A stretch of DNA of 14,020 nucleotides from an uncultured Clostridia bacterium (GTDB lineage Bacteria; Bacillota; Clostridia; Christensenellales; Aristaeellaceae). The stretch lies in assembly GCA_934630975.1 (NCBI GenBank), contig CAKTXH010000063.1:1-14020 (forward strand). Reading direction: 5' to 3'. The notes beneath the pieces were generated by a model. That model was not told the DNA's origin. It did not search any database and saw only the letters and a program-made list of their open reading frames with translations. Positions 6,231-13,205 of this stretch are shown piece after piece; position 1 is the stretch's first letter; every line of letters begins with the position of its first letter. A program made the translations under genes and the position numbers.

Positions 6231-7949
6231 TCAGTGCGAAACGGTATAGAGCGCGTAGAAATAGCCCCTTTTCGCCATCAGCTCGTCGAACGTGCCCGTT
6301 TCGGCAACGCGACCATCCTTGAGCGCAACGATGCCGTCGTATCGCCTGAGCAGGGCTTCCTCCAGCGCATGGGTCACGACGATGCGCGTCACGCCGTCCA
6401 GATCGAGCAGGTCGGCGGCCACCTGATGCGCGGTTTCCGCGTCGAGGGAGGCCGTCGCTTCATCCGCCATGAGGATGGGCGAGCGCTTGAGCAGGCTGCG
6501 CGCGATGGAAATGCGCTGCTTTTCGCCGCCGGAAAGCGCCTTGCCGTTCTCGCCGCAGGCGTAATCCATGCCGCGCGCATCGACCAGCCCGCGCAGATGC
6601 GCGCGGTCAACGGCGCGCTCCACGTCGCCTTCCGAAAAATCGCTGAACATCGTCATGTTATCCCGAATCGACGCATTGAACACGAACACGTTCTGCTGAA
6701 TGACCGAAATCTGTTCATAGAGCGATTCGCGGCGGATATCCGCCAGCTCGTGCCCATCCACGGCGATATGCCCGCGATAGCCCGTTTCCGTGCCCATCAG
6801 CAGCTTGAGCAGCGTGGATTTGCCGCTTCCGCTTGCGCCGACGACGGCATACGCCCTGCCCGCCTCAAACGTCAGCGAGACATCCTGAAGCACGTCCTTC
6901 CCCGCCTCATAGCCGAACGAAACGTTCTGCAACTCCATGCTGTCGCTGAACTTTTCGAGGGTTTCGCAGGCGCTCTCGTCCTCGTGTTTTTCAAGCATCT
7001 GTGCCAGTTTTTCGGTCAAGCCGATTGCCGCACGGCGGGCGGCAATCATCTTCGGCAGCTCGGTAAAGGAATACATAACCTGACCAACTTCATTGACGAA
7101 CAGCAGCGCCTGACCAACCGTTATGCCATATCCAATAAGTGCTAGAAACGCACCGATAAGAAACGTACCCTGCTGCGCTATGATTCCCGATGAGCTTCCG
7201 AGCAGCCCAACCATCTGTCGGATGCGCTGCCCTTCGTATTTTTCCTGTTCCAGCTTGTCGTTTTCACTCTCGAACATCTGCTGAATCTGTTTTTCCGCAC
7301 GGAAGCTCTTGATGACGGCAAAACCATTCAGGTAATCGCTAAGCTGCGCAGTAAAACCGGCGTTCTTATCAGATACCCGTTTTTGCGACGCAGTCAGCTT
7401 TTTGCCCGTCAAAAAGGAAACCGCCAGCGGCAGGGCGGACAGCGCGACCGCGATCCCCGTCATTAGCGGGGAATTATAGAGCATGAGCGCCACCCCGGCG
7501 ATGATCGTTCCCACGTGATTGATAAATAGAAAATACTGATGCATATAATCCTGCTCGATCTGGTTCACATCGTTGGTCAGCGCAGAAAGATAGCCTGCCG
7601 CACTCTCTTTTCCAAATTCTGCCATGCTCTTTTCGGTGAGCTTTTCAAAGGCAAACGCCTTGTACTGCCGCATGGCACGCCTAACGAATCTCGGTTCGAA
7701 CTCCCGGCGCAGAAGAAGCAATATTGTCGCGCTGCCGATCAGCGTCGCTGAGATCAGAAAGATAGTCTTCAATCCCAATGCGCCGGGCGCACCCGTCATT
7801 TCGTCCATGATGGCTTGAATGAGCCATGAAAAACCCGGATTGATGATGCCGATGGGGAACATGACAGCCGTTACAGCGCAAAACAGGAGCATATTTCCTT
7901 TGTAAAACTGCGCCCTTAATTGTTGCTTTATCGTCTTAGGCTTCTTCAT
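6231..7949 (-). CDS. ABC exporter half-transporter (membrane and ATPase domains fused)
   Basis: A 572-residue type I ABC exporter, presumed to act as a homodimer in the cytoplasmic membrane. The membrane domain (about 15-305) has hydrophobic helices near 18-47, 62-81, 138-160, 163-181 and 245-290. The ATPase domain (about 338-572) has Walker A GASGSGKST (371-379), Q-loop Gln418/419, a GENG X-loop (466-469), signature LSGGEKQ (472-478), Walker B ILMADE (492-497) and H-loop His527, so it should be fully active. Substrate unknown: drug, lipid or peptide are all possible, and no C39 peptidase domain is present. The ATG at 7949 follows GGAGG, and the first 14 bp overlap the end of the XRE gene, indicating one operon. 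The membrane half uses more AT-ending codons (ATA, CTA, GGA) than the ATPase half. Confidence 0.93.
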   Translation of the reverse strand: MKKPKTIKQQLRAQFYKGNMLLFCAVTAVMFPIGIINPGFSWLIQAIMDEMTGAPGALGLKTIFLISATLIGSATILLLLRREFEPRFVRRAMRQYKAFAFEKLTEKSMAEFGKESAAGYLSALTNDVNQIEQDYMHQYFLFINHVGTIIAGVALMLYNSPLMTGIAVALSALPLAVSFLTGKKLTASQKRVSDKNAGFTAQLSDYLNGFAVIKSFRAEKQIQQMFESENDKLEQEKYEGQRIRQMVGLLGSSSGIIAQQGTFLIGAFLALIGYGITVGQALLFVNEVGQVMYSFTELPKMIAARRAAIGLTEKLAQMLEKHEDESACETLEKFSDSMELQNVSFGYEAGKDVLQDVSLTFEAGRAYAVVGASGSGKSTLLKLLMGTETGYRGHIAVDGHELADIRRESLYEQISVIQQNVFVFNASIRDNMTMFSDFSEGDVERAVDRAHLRGLVDARGMDYACGENGKALSGGEKQRISIARSLLKRSPILMADEATASLDAETAHQVAADLLDLDGVTRIVVTHALEEALLRRYDGIVALKDGRVAETGTFDELMAKRGYFYALYTVSH

Positions 7950-9012
7950 CCCGTACCTCCTGCCAAAGCGCAGTCAGGCGTTCGTCCTCCTGCTCGACGA
8001 TCACCTTTTCAATCGCATCCATCGCCGTCGCGCCCATATCATCGTAAACTGTCGCGCGCTGGGTCATGTTCACAAAACGAACACCCGATATGTCATAGCT
8101 CGGATCATCGTCAAAGCGTTTTGCCCATACCTTGGCCGCTTTCAGCGCGTGTCGCGCTGCCGCATCATTTCCCGCGTTGTGCTCTGTCATGCCCACGCAG
8201 GCCGCCATCGTCGCATAGCTCTTGACCATCGCACTTGGCACGTCTTCCAGAATCAGTCCTTCAATAATGGCAAGCATCCATCGTGCCAGCTCCCTTGCTT
8301 CGCTCCAACGCTTCTGCTTGTCATAAAGCGTCAAAAAGCCCATCGTCATGGTAAACAGGCGGCTCACGTTTTCCAGCAGCGCACGGGAAAGATAGTTCTC
8401 CGCCTCCTCCACCCTGTCACAGTGGGTGATGGCCCACATACCGATCATCGTGTTGTTCATGCCCATCGGGTTGTTGGCCTTGAGGGTTTCCAGCGCCTTC
8501 TCCTTATGCCCCAGCATCAGGTCGCACTCTGCCATGCTCACGTGAATCGTCAGCTCGCTGACCTCCGAATCGTTGTTCTGCTCGATCATCAGCAGCGCGC
8601 GCTCAAACAGCGCCATCGCGCGCCCGGCCAGCGCCTTGTCGTCCTGCTCAAGGGCAAAGACCTGCATCATCAGCGCCGATTGATACACCACGTCGAAGCA
8701 GTTCGGATAGCGCATCACGGCCTTCTCCGCCTCGTCTATGCCGCGCGCGTCCTTGGTGTGGCGCAGATCCCTCAGCCGCGCGAGGGTCGCGTCACGCCGG
8801 TTATCCTTGATCATGTACCCGATCAGCGCGTCCACCGACGTATCGAAGAAATCCGCCATCTGCACCAGCATCGGCAGCTCCGGCAGGGAAAGCCGCGCCT
8901 CCCATTTGTAAACCGCGCCCGCCGTCACGCCCAGCGCCTCGGCGAGCTGCTCCTGCGTCAGGCCGCGCGACTTGCGCAGGCTGCGGATGTTATCGCTCAA
9001 AGCAAACGCCAT
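7936..9012 (-). CDS. XRE-family regulator with helical, TPR-like C-terminus
   Basis: 358 residues. Positions 1-66 are an XRE/Cro-C1 helix-turn-helix (LSDNIRSLRKSRGLTQEQLAEALGVT, then AVYKWE and LPELPMLVQMADFFDTSVDALIG). The remaining ~290 residues are almost entirely helical and contain repeated pairs of helices around 90-340 (for instance ALFERALLMIE, KALETLKANNP, EAENYLSRALLE, EARELARWMLAIIE, AARHALKAAKVWAK), consistent with TPR-like repeats. This architecture resembles peptide-sensing RRNPP regulators (Rgg/PlcR/NprR), but no peptide gene was found, so the sensor role is inference. The ATG at 9012 follows GGGAGG by 8 nt. The stop overlaps the exporter start by 14 bp, so it probably controls that exporter and possibly the divergent protease. 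Confidence 0.88.
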   Translation of the reverse strand: MAFALSDNIRSLRKSRGLTQEQLAEALGVTAGAVYKWEARLSLPELPMLVQMADFFDTSVDALIGYMIKDNRRDATLARLRDLRHTKDARGIDEAEKAVMRYPNCFDVVYQSALMMQVFALEQDDKALAGRAMALFERALLMIEQNNDSEVSELTIHVSMAECDLMLGHKEKALETLKANNPMGMNNTMIGMWAITHCDRVEEAENYLSRALLENVSRLFTMTMGFLTLYDKQKRWSEARELARWMLAIIEGLILEDVPSAMVKSYATMAACVGMTEHNAGNDAAARHALKAAKVWAKRFDDDPSYDISGVRFVNMTQRATVYDDMGATAMDAIEKVIVEQEDERLTALWQEVRDEEA

Positions 9013-9040
9013 GTGTTTTTCCTCCCTTCGTCATGCCTGC

Positions 9041-9069
9041 ATTATAGCAAAGCCGAGACGCGATTTCCA
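9041..9069 (-). promoter_or_regulatory. Promoter of the XRE/exporter operon
   Basis: Minus strand: -10 TATAAT (9046-9041), 17 bp spacer, -35 TGGAAA (9069-9064; four of six consensus bases). The start would be near 9034. The large dyad at 9078-9117 begins 8 bp upstream of the -35. Confidence 0.7.
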
Positions 9070-9077
9070 CCGACCAG

Positions 9078-9117
9078 CCATACCAATCGGAGAAAAGTTT
9101 TTCTACCAACGGTATGG
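9078..9117. repeat. 40 bp interrupted dyad in the XRE/protease intergenic region
   Basis: Two nested inverted repeats share one centre at 9097.5. The outer arms are CCATACC (9078-9084) and GGTATGG (9111-9117); the inner arms are AGAAAA (9091-9096) and TTTTCT (9099-9104). Two further pairs match between them. Identical centring of both pairs of arms is unlikely by chance. Candidate operator for the XRE protein acting on both divergent genes. Confidence 0.65.
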
Positions 9118-9188
9118 TTACGCCTTCCTGAACGACGTTTTTTCTGCACGAATCGCGCCTTTTCGACATGGCGCTTTCCCGCCGCGCA

Positions 9189-9197
9189 TGGTATAAT
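9189..9197 (+). promoter_or_regulatory. Extended -10 promoter of the C11 protease gene
   Basis: TGGTATAAT gives a perfect -10 (9192-9197) with the extended TG motif one base upstream. No good -35 lies at 17 bp; a TCGACA at 9163-9168 is too far (23 bp). The start would be near 9204. The lack of a -35 fits an extended -10 promoter or one needing an activator. Confidence 0.65.
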
Positions 9198-9232
9198 GAA
9201 AAGAAAACGCAACCACGAAAGAGAGGACGGCT

Positions 9233-11296
9233 ATGAAGAGGATTCATTGGGGCTTTCTGCTGCTGCTCGCGCTCCTGCTGCCCGCCGGGCTGGCGCAGGC
9301 GACCAGCACCACCATCATGATGTACATGTGCGGTACGGACCTGCAAAGCGCCTGCGTGATGGATATGTACGAAATGGCGAGCGTCGATGTGCCGGATAAC
9401 GTGACCATCGCGGTGCAGGCGGGCGGCGCTTACGAATGGGACGACAGCGACCTGACGGGCGAGGCCATCAACCGCTTCACCATCACCTACGACACGTTCA
9501 ACGATTTGCAGACCCTCGCGTGGCAGAACATGGGCGACGGCCAGACGCTCTACGATTTTATCGACTGGGCGGCGGACGCTTACCCGGCCGACCGCTACAT
9601 CCTCGTGCTGTGGGATCACGGCGGCGGCTACAACGGCGTATGCTTCGACGAGACGGCGGATTACGACAGCCTGACCATCCACGAGGTCAACGACGCGCTG
9701 TACGCCTATCAGCAGCGCAACCCCGGCTTCCGGCTGGATATCATCGGGTTTGACGCCTGCCTGATGGCGACCTACGAGATGGCCGCGCACATGGCGGGTT
9801 ACGCGGATTACATGGTCGCCAGCGAAGAGCTTGAACCCGGCCTCGGCTGGAATTACGAGGGCTGGATCGGCGATCTGGCCGCCGACCCGGAGATGAGCAG
9901 CGCGGATATCGCCGTCTCCATCGCCGACAACTTCATGGCTGCGTGTCTGGCCGACAACCCGAACGACTACCTGAGCCAGAGCGTAATCAATCTGAGCGCC
10001 ATCCCCACACTCAAGGCGCAGCTGGAAACCTTCTCCTCCTACCTGACCGACGCGCTGGAAAACGGGCAGATGCCCACCATCAGCCGTTCGCGCCAGCGCA
10101 TGTATTCCTTCGGCAAGTTCTCCGACGCGTCCTCCGACCAGGTGGATTTCATGTCCTTCCTTGACGCGACGCGCCAGTTCGCGCCGAACATGGCCAGCCA
10201 GCTCGAGGCGACCTACCGCCAGTGCGTCTATTATTCCACCGGCACGGACATGTTCGATTACCTCACCGGCATGAGCCTGTTCCTGCCGGGTGACAACATC
10301 AGCGAATTTATCGAGAATTTCGATGCCTACTACGACTGCGGCGAGAATTACCCGAATTACAGCCAGTTCGTTTACGGCTACGCGACGCTGCTGGCGGGCG
10401 GCAACTACCAGTTCACGCTGCAAAAGCCGTCGCAGACGACCGGCGCGTCGGCCTCCGGCGGCCTATTCTCCTCCATGCTGACCACATCCTACGTGCCCGG
10501 CGGCAGCTACGTCGCGCCCGAGGATGCGCAGCACGAGGCCGCAGTCGTGCCGACGCAAGCGCCCGCGCAGACGAGCACATGGGGCGGCTTCGGCAGCGTG
10601 CTCTCCGGCTCGATCACCCCGGATGCGAACGAACCCGAAGAGGAGGAAGCCGCCTTCCTGTTCGATCTCGAATCGGACTACGCCTGCTACATGACCCTCT
10701 CGCAGGACGAGCTGGCCAACCTCTCGTTGGTCGAGGGTCTGCTCTATCTGGACGCGAGCGACGAGGAGGATACCATCCTCATCGAGCTGGGCGCGATGCA
10801 GAACGCCGGTATCGACTGGACAACCGGCGATATCGTCAGCGGGTTTGACGGCACGTGGCCGATGCTCGACGACCAGATCATCGTGATGTACGATCAGGTG
10901 CGCACGCAGAACATGCGCCGCAGCCTGATTCCCGTGATGCTCAACGGCACGAGCGGTTATCTCGTCATGGTCTTCACGACGGCCAATCCCGACGGCGTGA
11001 TCGCCGGTTTCACCGAGGGCTACGACGTGAACGGCCTGCCCGTACGCGGCCTGACCCGGCTGCAAAAGGGCGACGAGCTGATCCCGCTTTACCCCATGCT
11101 CTACGACGACGGCTCCGATTCCGACGAGTTCGCCGAGGACACGTTCGAGGGCGACCCGATCACCGTCGGCGACACGCTGCCCGTGTTCGAATACGTCTCC
11201 CTCGAGGGCGCGGATTCCACATTCTATTACTGCTTCCAACTGACCGATATCTTCGGCGAAACCGAGCTGTCCGACTTCATCGAATTTGAGATGTGA
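9233..11296 (+). CDS. Secreted clostripain-family (C11) cysteine protease
   Basis: 687 residues. MKRIHWGFLLLLALLLPAGLAQA is a signal peptide cleaved about 23. The protease fold starts with TSTTIMMYMCGTDLQS and includes the expected catalytic pair: His129 in WDHGGG and Cys176 in GFDACLMATYE, followed by YMVASEELEPGLGW. The family is Arg- or Lys-specific in characterised members, but specificity here is not readable. The catalytic region runs to about 395; residues 398-475 are a Ser/Gly/Pro/Glu-rich linker; about 476-687 is an acidic all-beta-looking C-terminal domain I do not recognise. No transmembrane helix, LPXTG or lipobox is visible, so it should be released or weakly wall-associated. The ATG at 9233 follows GAGAGGA. 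It is divergent from the XRE/exporter operon. Confidence 0.9.
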   Translation: MKRIHWGFLLLLALLLPAGLAQATSTTIMMYMCGTDLQSACVMDMYEMASVDVPDNVTIAVQAGGAYEWDDSDLTGEAINRFTITYDTFNDLQTLAWQNMGDGQTLYDFIDWAADAYPADRYILVLWDHGGGYNGVCFDETADYDSLTIHEVNDALYAYQQRNPGFRLDIIGFDACLMATYEMAAHMAGYADYMVASEELEPGLGWNYEGWIGDLAADPEMSSADIAVSIADNFMAACLADNPNDYLSQSVINLSAIPTLKAQLETFSSYLTDALENGQMPTISRSRQRMYSFGKFSDASSDQVDFMSFLDATRQFAPNMASQLEATYRQCVYYSTGTDMFDYLTGMSLFLPGDNISEFIENFDAYYDCGENYPNYSQFVYGYATLLAGGNYQFTLQKPSQTTGASASGGLFSSMLTTSYVPGGSYVAPEDAQHEAAVVPTQAPAQTSTWGGFGSVLSGSITPDANEPEEEEAAFLFDLESDYACYMTLSQDELANLSLVEGLLYLDASDEEDTILIELGAMQNAGIDWTTGDIVSGFDGTWPMLDDQIIVMYDQVRTQNMRRSLIPVMLNGTSGYLVMVFTTANPDGVIAGFTEGYDVNGLPVRGLTRLQKGDELIPLYPMLYDDGSDSDEFAEDTFEGDPITVGDTLPVFEYVSLEGADSTFYYCFQLTDIFGETELSDFIEFEM

Positions 11297-11377
11297 TCCG
11301 CCTCGCGCACGGTTATCTGCTGAGATCGAGACGCACATCTCCCCCCAAGGCAGTCGCAGCGCCATAAATAATTACAT

Positions 11378-11409
11378 AGGGGCTGTCTTGCAAGCAAGAC
11401 AGCCCCTTT
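11378..11409 (+). terminator. Strong hairpin between convergent protease and GH28 genes
   Basis: A perfect 14 bp inverted repeat (11378-11391 against 11394-11407) with only AA between the arms; in RNA the loop would open by a pair or two. On the plus strand TTT follows, then CACG, so the U-tract is short; on the minus strand it is followed by TATGTAATTAT. It most likely ends the protease transcript and may also stop the GH28 transcript. The remaining bases of 11297-11446 show no gene. Confidence 0.7.
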
Positions 11410-11446
11410 CACGCTTTAAGTCTCCTATTGTATTCTCGTATCAATA

Positions 11447-12859
11447 TCAATACGAAGAAATCACGCCATTCATGCGCTGATCGTTGACGACAAAGTCATC
11501 CAACACAAGGTTTTTCAGGTTCTCCATCTGCAGTGTTGTCGTAGCAGACTCCATAACCGTCACGTCCTTGATCAGAACATTCTGAAGCGGATATCCCGCC
11601 GGCGCTTCACACTTGAACAGCGTCTCAGAAATACTGTCAACTGTGAAATCTTCAAAAACGATGTCGTTATAGATTGCAGGGAAATTACCGCCCTGGTCGC
11701 CCGGATACTTCATCTGGAACCAAATGAAGTTTTTAAAGTTGCCAATATCCATATTGCGCACACGGATATGTTCTACCGTGCCGCCGCGATCCAGATTGGA
11801 CTTGAAGCGAATAACACTGACACCCTCGGGCAAAGTGTTGTTCTCAAAGAACACATAGGAAATGCCGCCTGCCATTTCGGAGCCGAGTGCAATACCGTCC
11901 TCTCCACCCATGATGTTGTTACGCACCACGATGTACTTGGAAGGCAGACCCACCTGACGACCATCATAGTCGCGGCCAGCCTTAACCACAACGGAGTCAT
12001 CGCCAGTATGGAAGTTGTTTTCTTCAACAACGACGAACGTAGAGGATTCAATGTCCACGCCGTCATTATTGCCAAACATAGAATCCACCGTCAGGCCACG
12101 AACCTGCACATGATTCGAGCAGTTTACGTGGTTGATCCAGAACGGAGAATTGGTCACAGTATAGTCTTCCAGAAGGACACGGTCGCAATAATTGATCTGG
12201 ATGCAGCTCGGGCGCAGATAATGACCTTCGCCAAAAACACGCTCTTCCAGCGGCACGCCATCAGCGCCCATCTGACGCAGCGTAGCCACGTCTGCTCTTG
12301 ATCCCTCGTTTTTCATCATTGCAAGGAACTCGCTGTCCTGATTTCCGTCAATCTTTCCCTTGCCCGTGATAGCGATATCATGCTGTCCATACGCATACAC
12401 CATCGGGGAATAATTCAGCAGTTCCGTTCCTTCCCAACGGGTCTTGACAACCGGCAGGAAATCGGCGGCCACCGGACTGAACAGCAGCGTAGCGCCTTCT
12501 TCCAAGTGAAGATCCACATAACTCTTCAGCTCAATAGAACCCTTGCAAAAATACGTGCCTGCCGGAACGACAACCTGGCCGCCACCCTTTTCGCTCGTTT
12601 CGTCAATCGCCTTCTGAATAGCCGGCTTATCGTCTGCAGCTCCGTCTCCCACAGCCCCATATTCCTTAACAACATTCACAGAATAGTTGGTGGGAATTTT
12701 CGGTCGTTCAATGTTCTGGACAATAGCAGTCGCCATGTTCCAATCCGCCTGCGTATCGCCGTCATCCGGGAAATCAAAACCAAAGGACTCCATTTCTGCC
12801 AAACCAGTTGCCAAAGTCAAGGAAAGGATCATACATACTGCAATAAGAAGTTTTTTCAT
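11447..12859 (-). CDS. Secreted glycoside hydrolase family 28 (polygalacturonase-like)
   Basis: 470 residues. MKKLLIAVCMILSLTLATGLA is a signal peptide cleaved about 21. The catalytic right-handed beta-helix begins with VKEYGAVGDG (64-73) and DDKPAIQKAID. GH28 motifs follow in order: NNDGVD (264-269), TGDD (D287/D288), GGEDGIALGSE (318-328) and RFKS (352-355). The three acidic catalytic positions (D266, D287, D288) are present, but the normally conserved His of the GHG-type motif appears to be Glu320. Likely role: cleavage of pectin-type galacturonan outside the cell; other GH28 activities such as rhamnogalacturonan or xylogalacturonan cleavage are possible. The ATG at 12859 has GAGGAA 9 nt upstream; the open frame continues to 12934 without support. 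GC content is lower than its neighbours, suggesting acquisition. Confidence 0.88.
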   Translation of the reverse strand: MKKLLIAVCMILSLTLATGLAEMESFGFDFPDDGDTQADWNMATAIVQNIERPKIPTNYSVNVVKEYGAVGDGAADDKPAIQKAIDETSEKGGGQVVVPAGTYFCKGSIELKSYVDLHLEEGATLLFSPVAADFLPVVKTRWEGTELLNYSPMVYAYGQHDIAITGKGKIDGNQDSEFLAMMKNEGSRADVATLRQMGADGVPLEERVFGEGHYLRPSCIQINYCDRVLLEDYTVTNSPFWINHVNCSNHVQVRGLTVDSMFGNNDGVDIESSTFVVVEENNFHTGDDSVVVKAGRDYDGRQVGLPSKYIVVRNNIMGGEDGIALGSEMAGGISYVFFENNTLPEGVSVIRFKSNLDRGGTVEHIRVRNMDIGNFKNFIWFQMKYPGDQGGNFPAIYNDIVFEDFTVDSISETLFKCEAPAGYPLQNVLIKDVTVMESATTTLQMENLKNLVLDDFVVNDQRMNGVISSY

Positions 12860-12944
12860 GTGATAACATTCCTCTTTCTCTGCTTGTTCAACCTTTTTCA
12901 AAACGACGAGTGAAAACCTGGCCAGATTGCTCACTGTTGTTCAA

Positions 12945-12973
12945 ATTATACTATGTATATGCATCATTGTCAA
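12945..12973 (-). promoter_or_regulatory. Consensus sigma-A promoter of the GH28 gene
   Basis: Minus strand: TTGACA (12973-12968), 17 bp spacer, TATAAT (12950-12945), both hexamers perfect. The start would be near 12938, giving a leader of about 78 nt. Such a strong core for a catabolic enzyme suggests control by a repressor or catabolite repression. Confidence 0.9.
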
Positions 12974-13006
12974 GCGTTATGCGCAATTTTTTTGAAAGAA
13001 AATAGT

Positions 13007-13022
13007 AATTATGTACATAATT
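13007..13022. promoter_or_regulatory. Perfect 16 bp palindrome upstream of the GH28 promoter
   Basis: AATTATGTACATAATT is fully self-complementary and centred at 13014.5, about 76 bp upstream of the predicted GH28 start and 34 bp beyond the -35 box. Candidate operator for an unidentified regulator. The rest of the 305 bp gap (12860-13164) is AT-rich and holds no supported gene. Confidence 0.5.
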
Positions 13023-13164
13023 CTCATCTTAATTAACCTTGATTTGAACAATTTATTGTACATCGTTCTTTTTTTCGTGCTGTAATACGCCGTTAAAGTA
13101 TGTATAAGGCGCAAAAAGAGCTGCATCAAACGCATATTTTCGCAAGCAACTCCCCTATCCGTCA

Positions 13165-13200
13165 AAAAATCTCCGTCGGCCTAAACCGTCGGAGATTTTT
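13165..13200 (-). terminator. Terminator of miaA (bidirectional shape)
   Basis: Arms 13165-13179 and 13186-13200 pair over 15 positions with one T-T mismatch, enclosing a 6 nt loop. On the minus strand the hairpin ends in a run of six T (13169-13164) shortly after the miaA stop. On the plus strand it also ends in TTTTT, so it could act both ways. Confidence 0.93.
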
Positions 13201-13205
13201 GCTGT

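Larger units (their letters stand above)
12884..13051. repeat. Three TTGWWCAA sites around the GH28 promoter
   Basis: TTGTTCAA occurs at 12884-12891 and 12937-12944, and its reverse complement TTGAACAA at 13044-13051; the last two extend to a 10 bp inverted pair (TTGTTCAAAT/ATTTGAACAA). Spacings between starts are 53 and 107 bp, near whole numbers of helical turns. The middle site covers the predicted transcript start. Candidate regulator sites; chance in AT-rich DNA is not excluded. Confidence 0.4.

Noticed and set aside
9168..9236. A 22-codon frame overlapping the protease start, considered as a signal peptide gene
   Set aside because: It begins upstream of the TATAAT box that should start the transcript, and has no ribosome site or peptide-like hydrophobic segment.
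8990..10423. A 477-codon open frame on the minus strand opposite the protease
   Set aside because: The plus strand encodes a convincing C11 protease with signal peptide and catalytic motifs; the antisense frame has none and crosses the divergent promoters.
12977..13165. A 62-codon minus-strand frame between miaA and the GH28 gene
   Set aside because: It has no ribosome site or recognisable motif, overlaps the palindrome, and is the kind of frame expected in AT-rich intergenic DNA.
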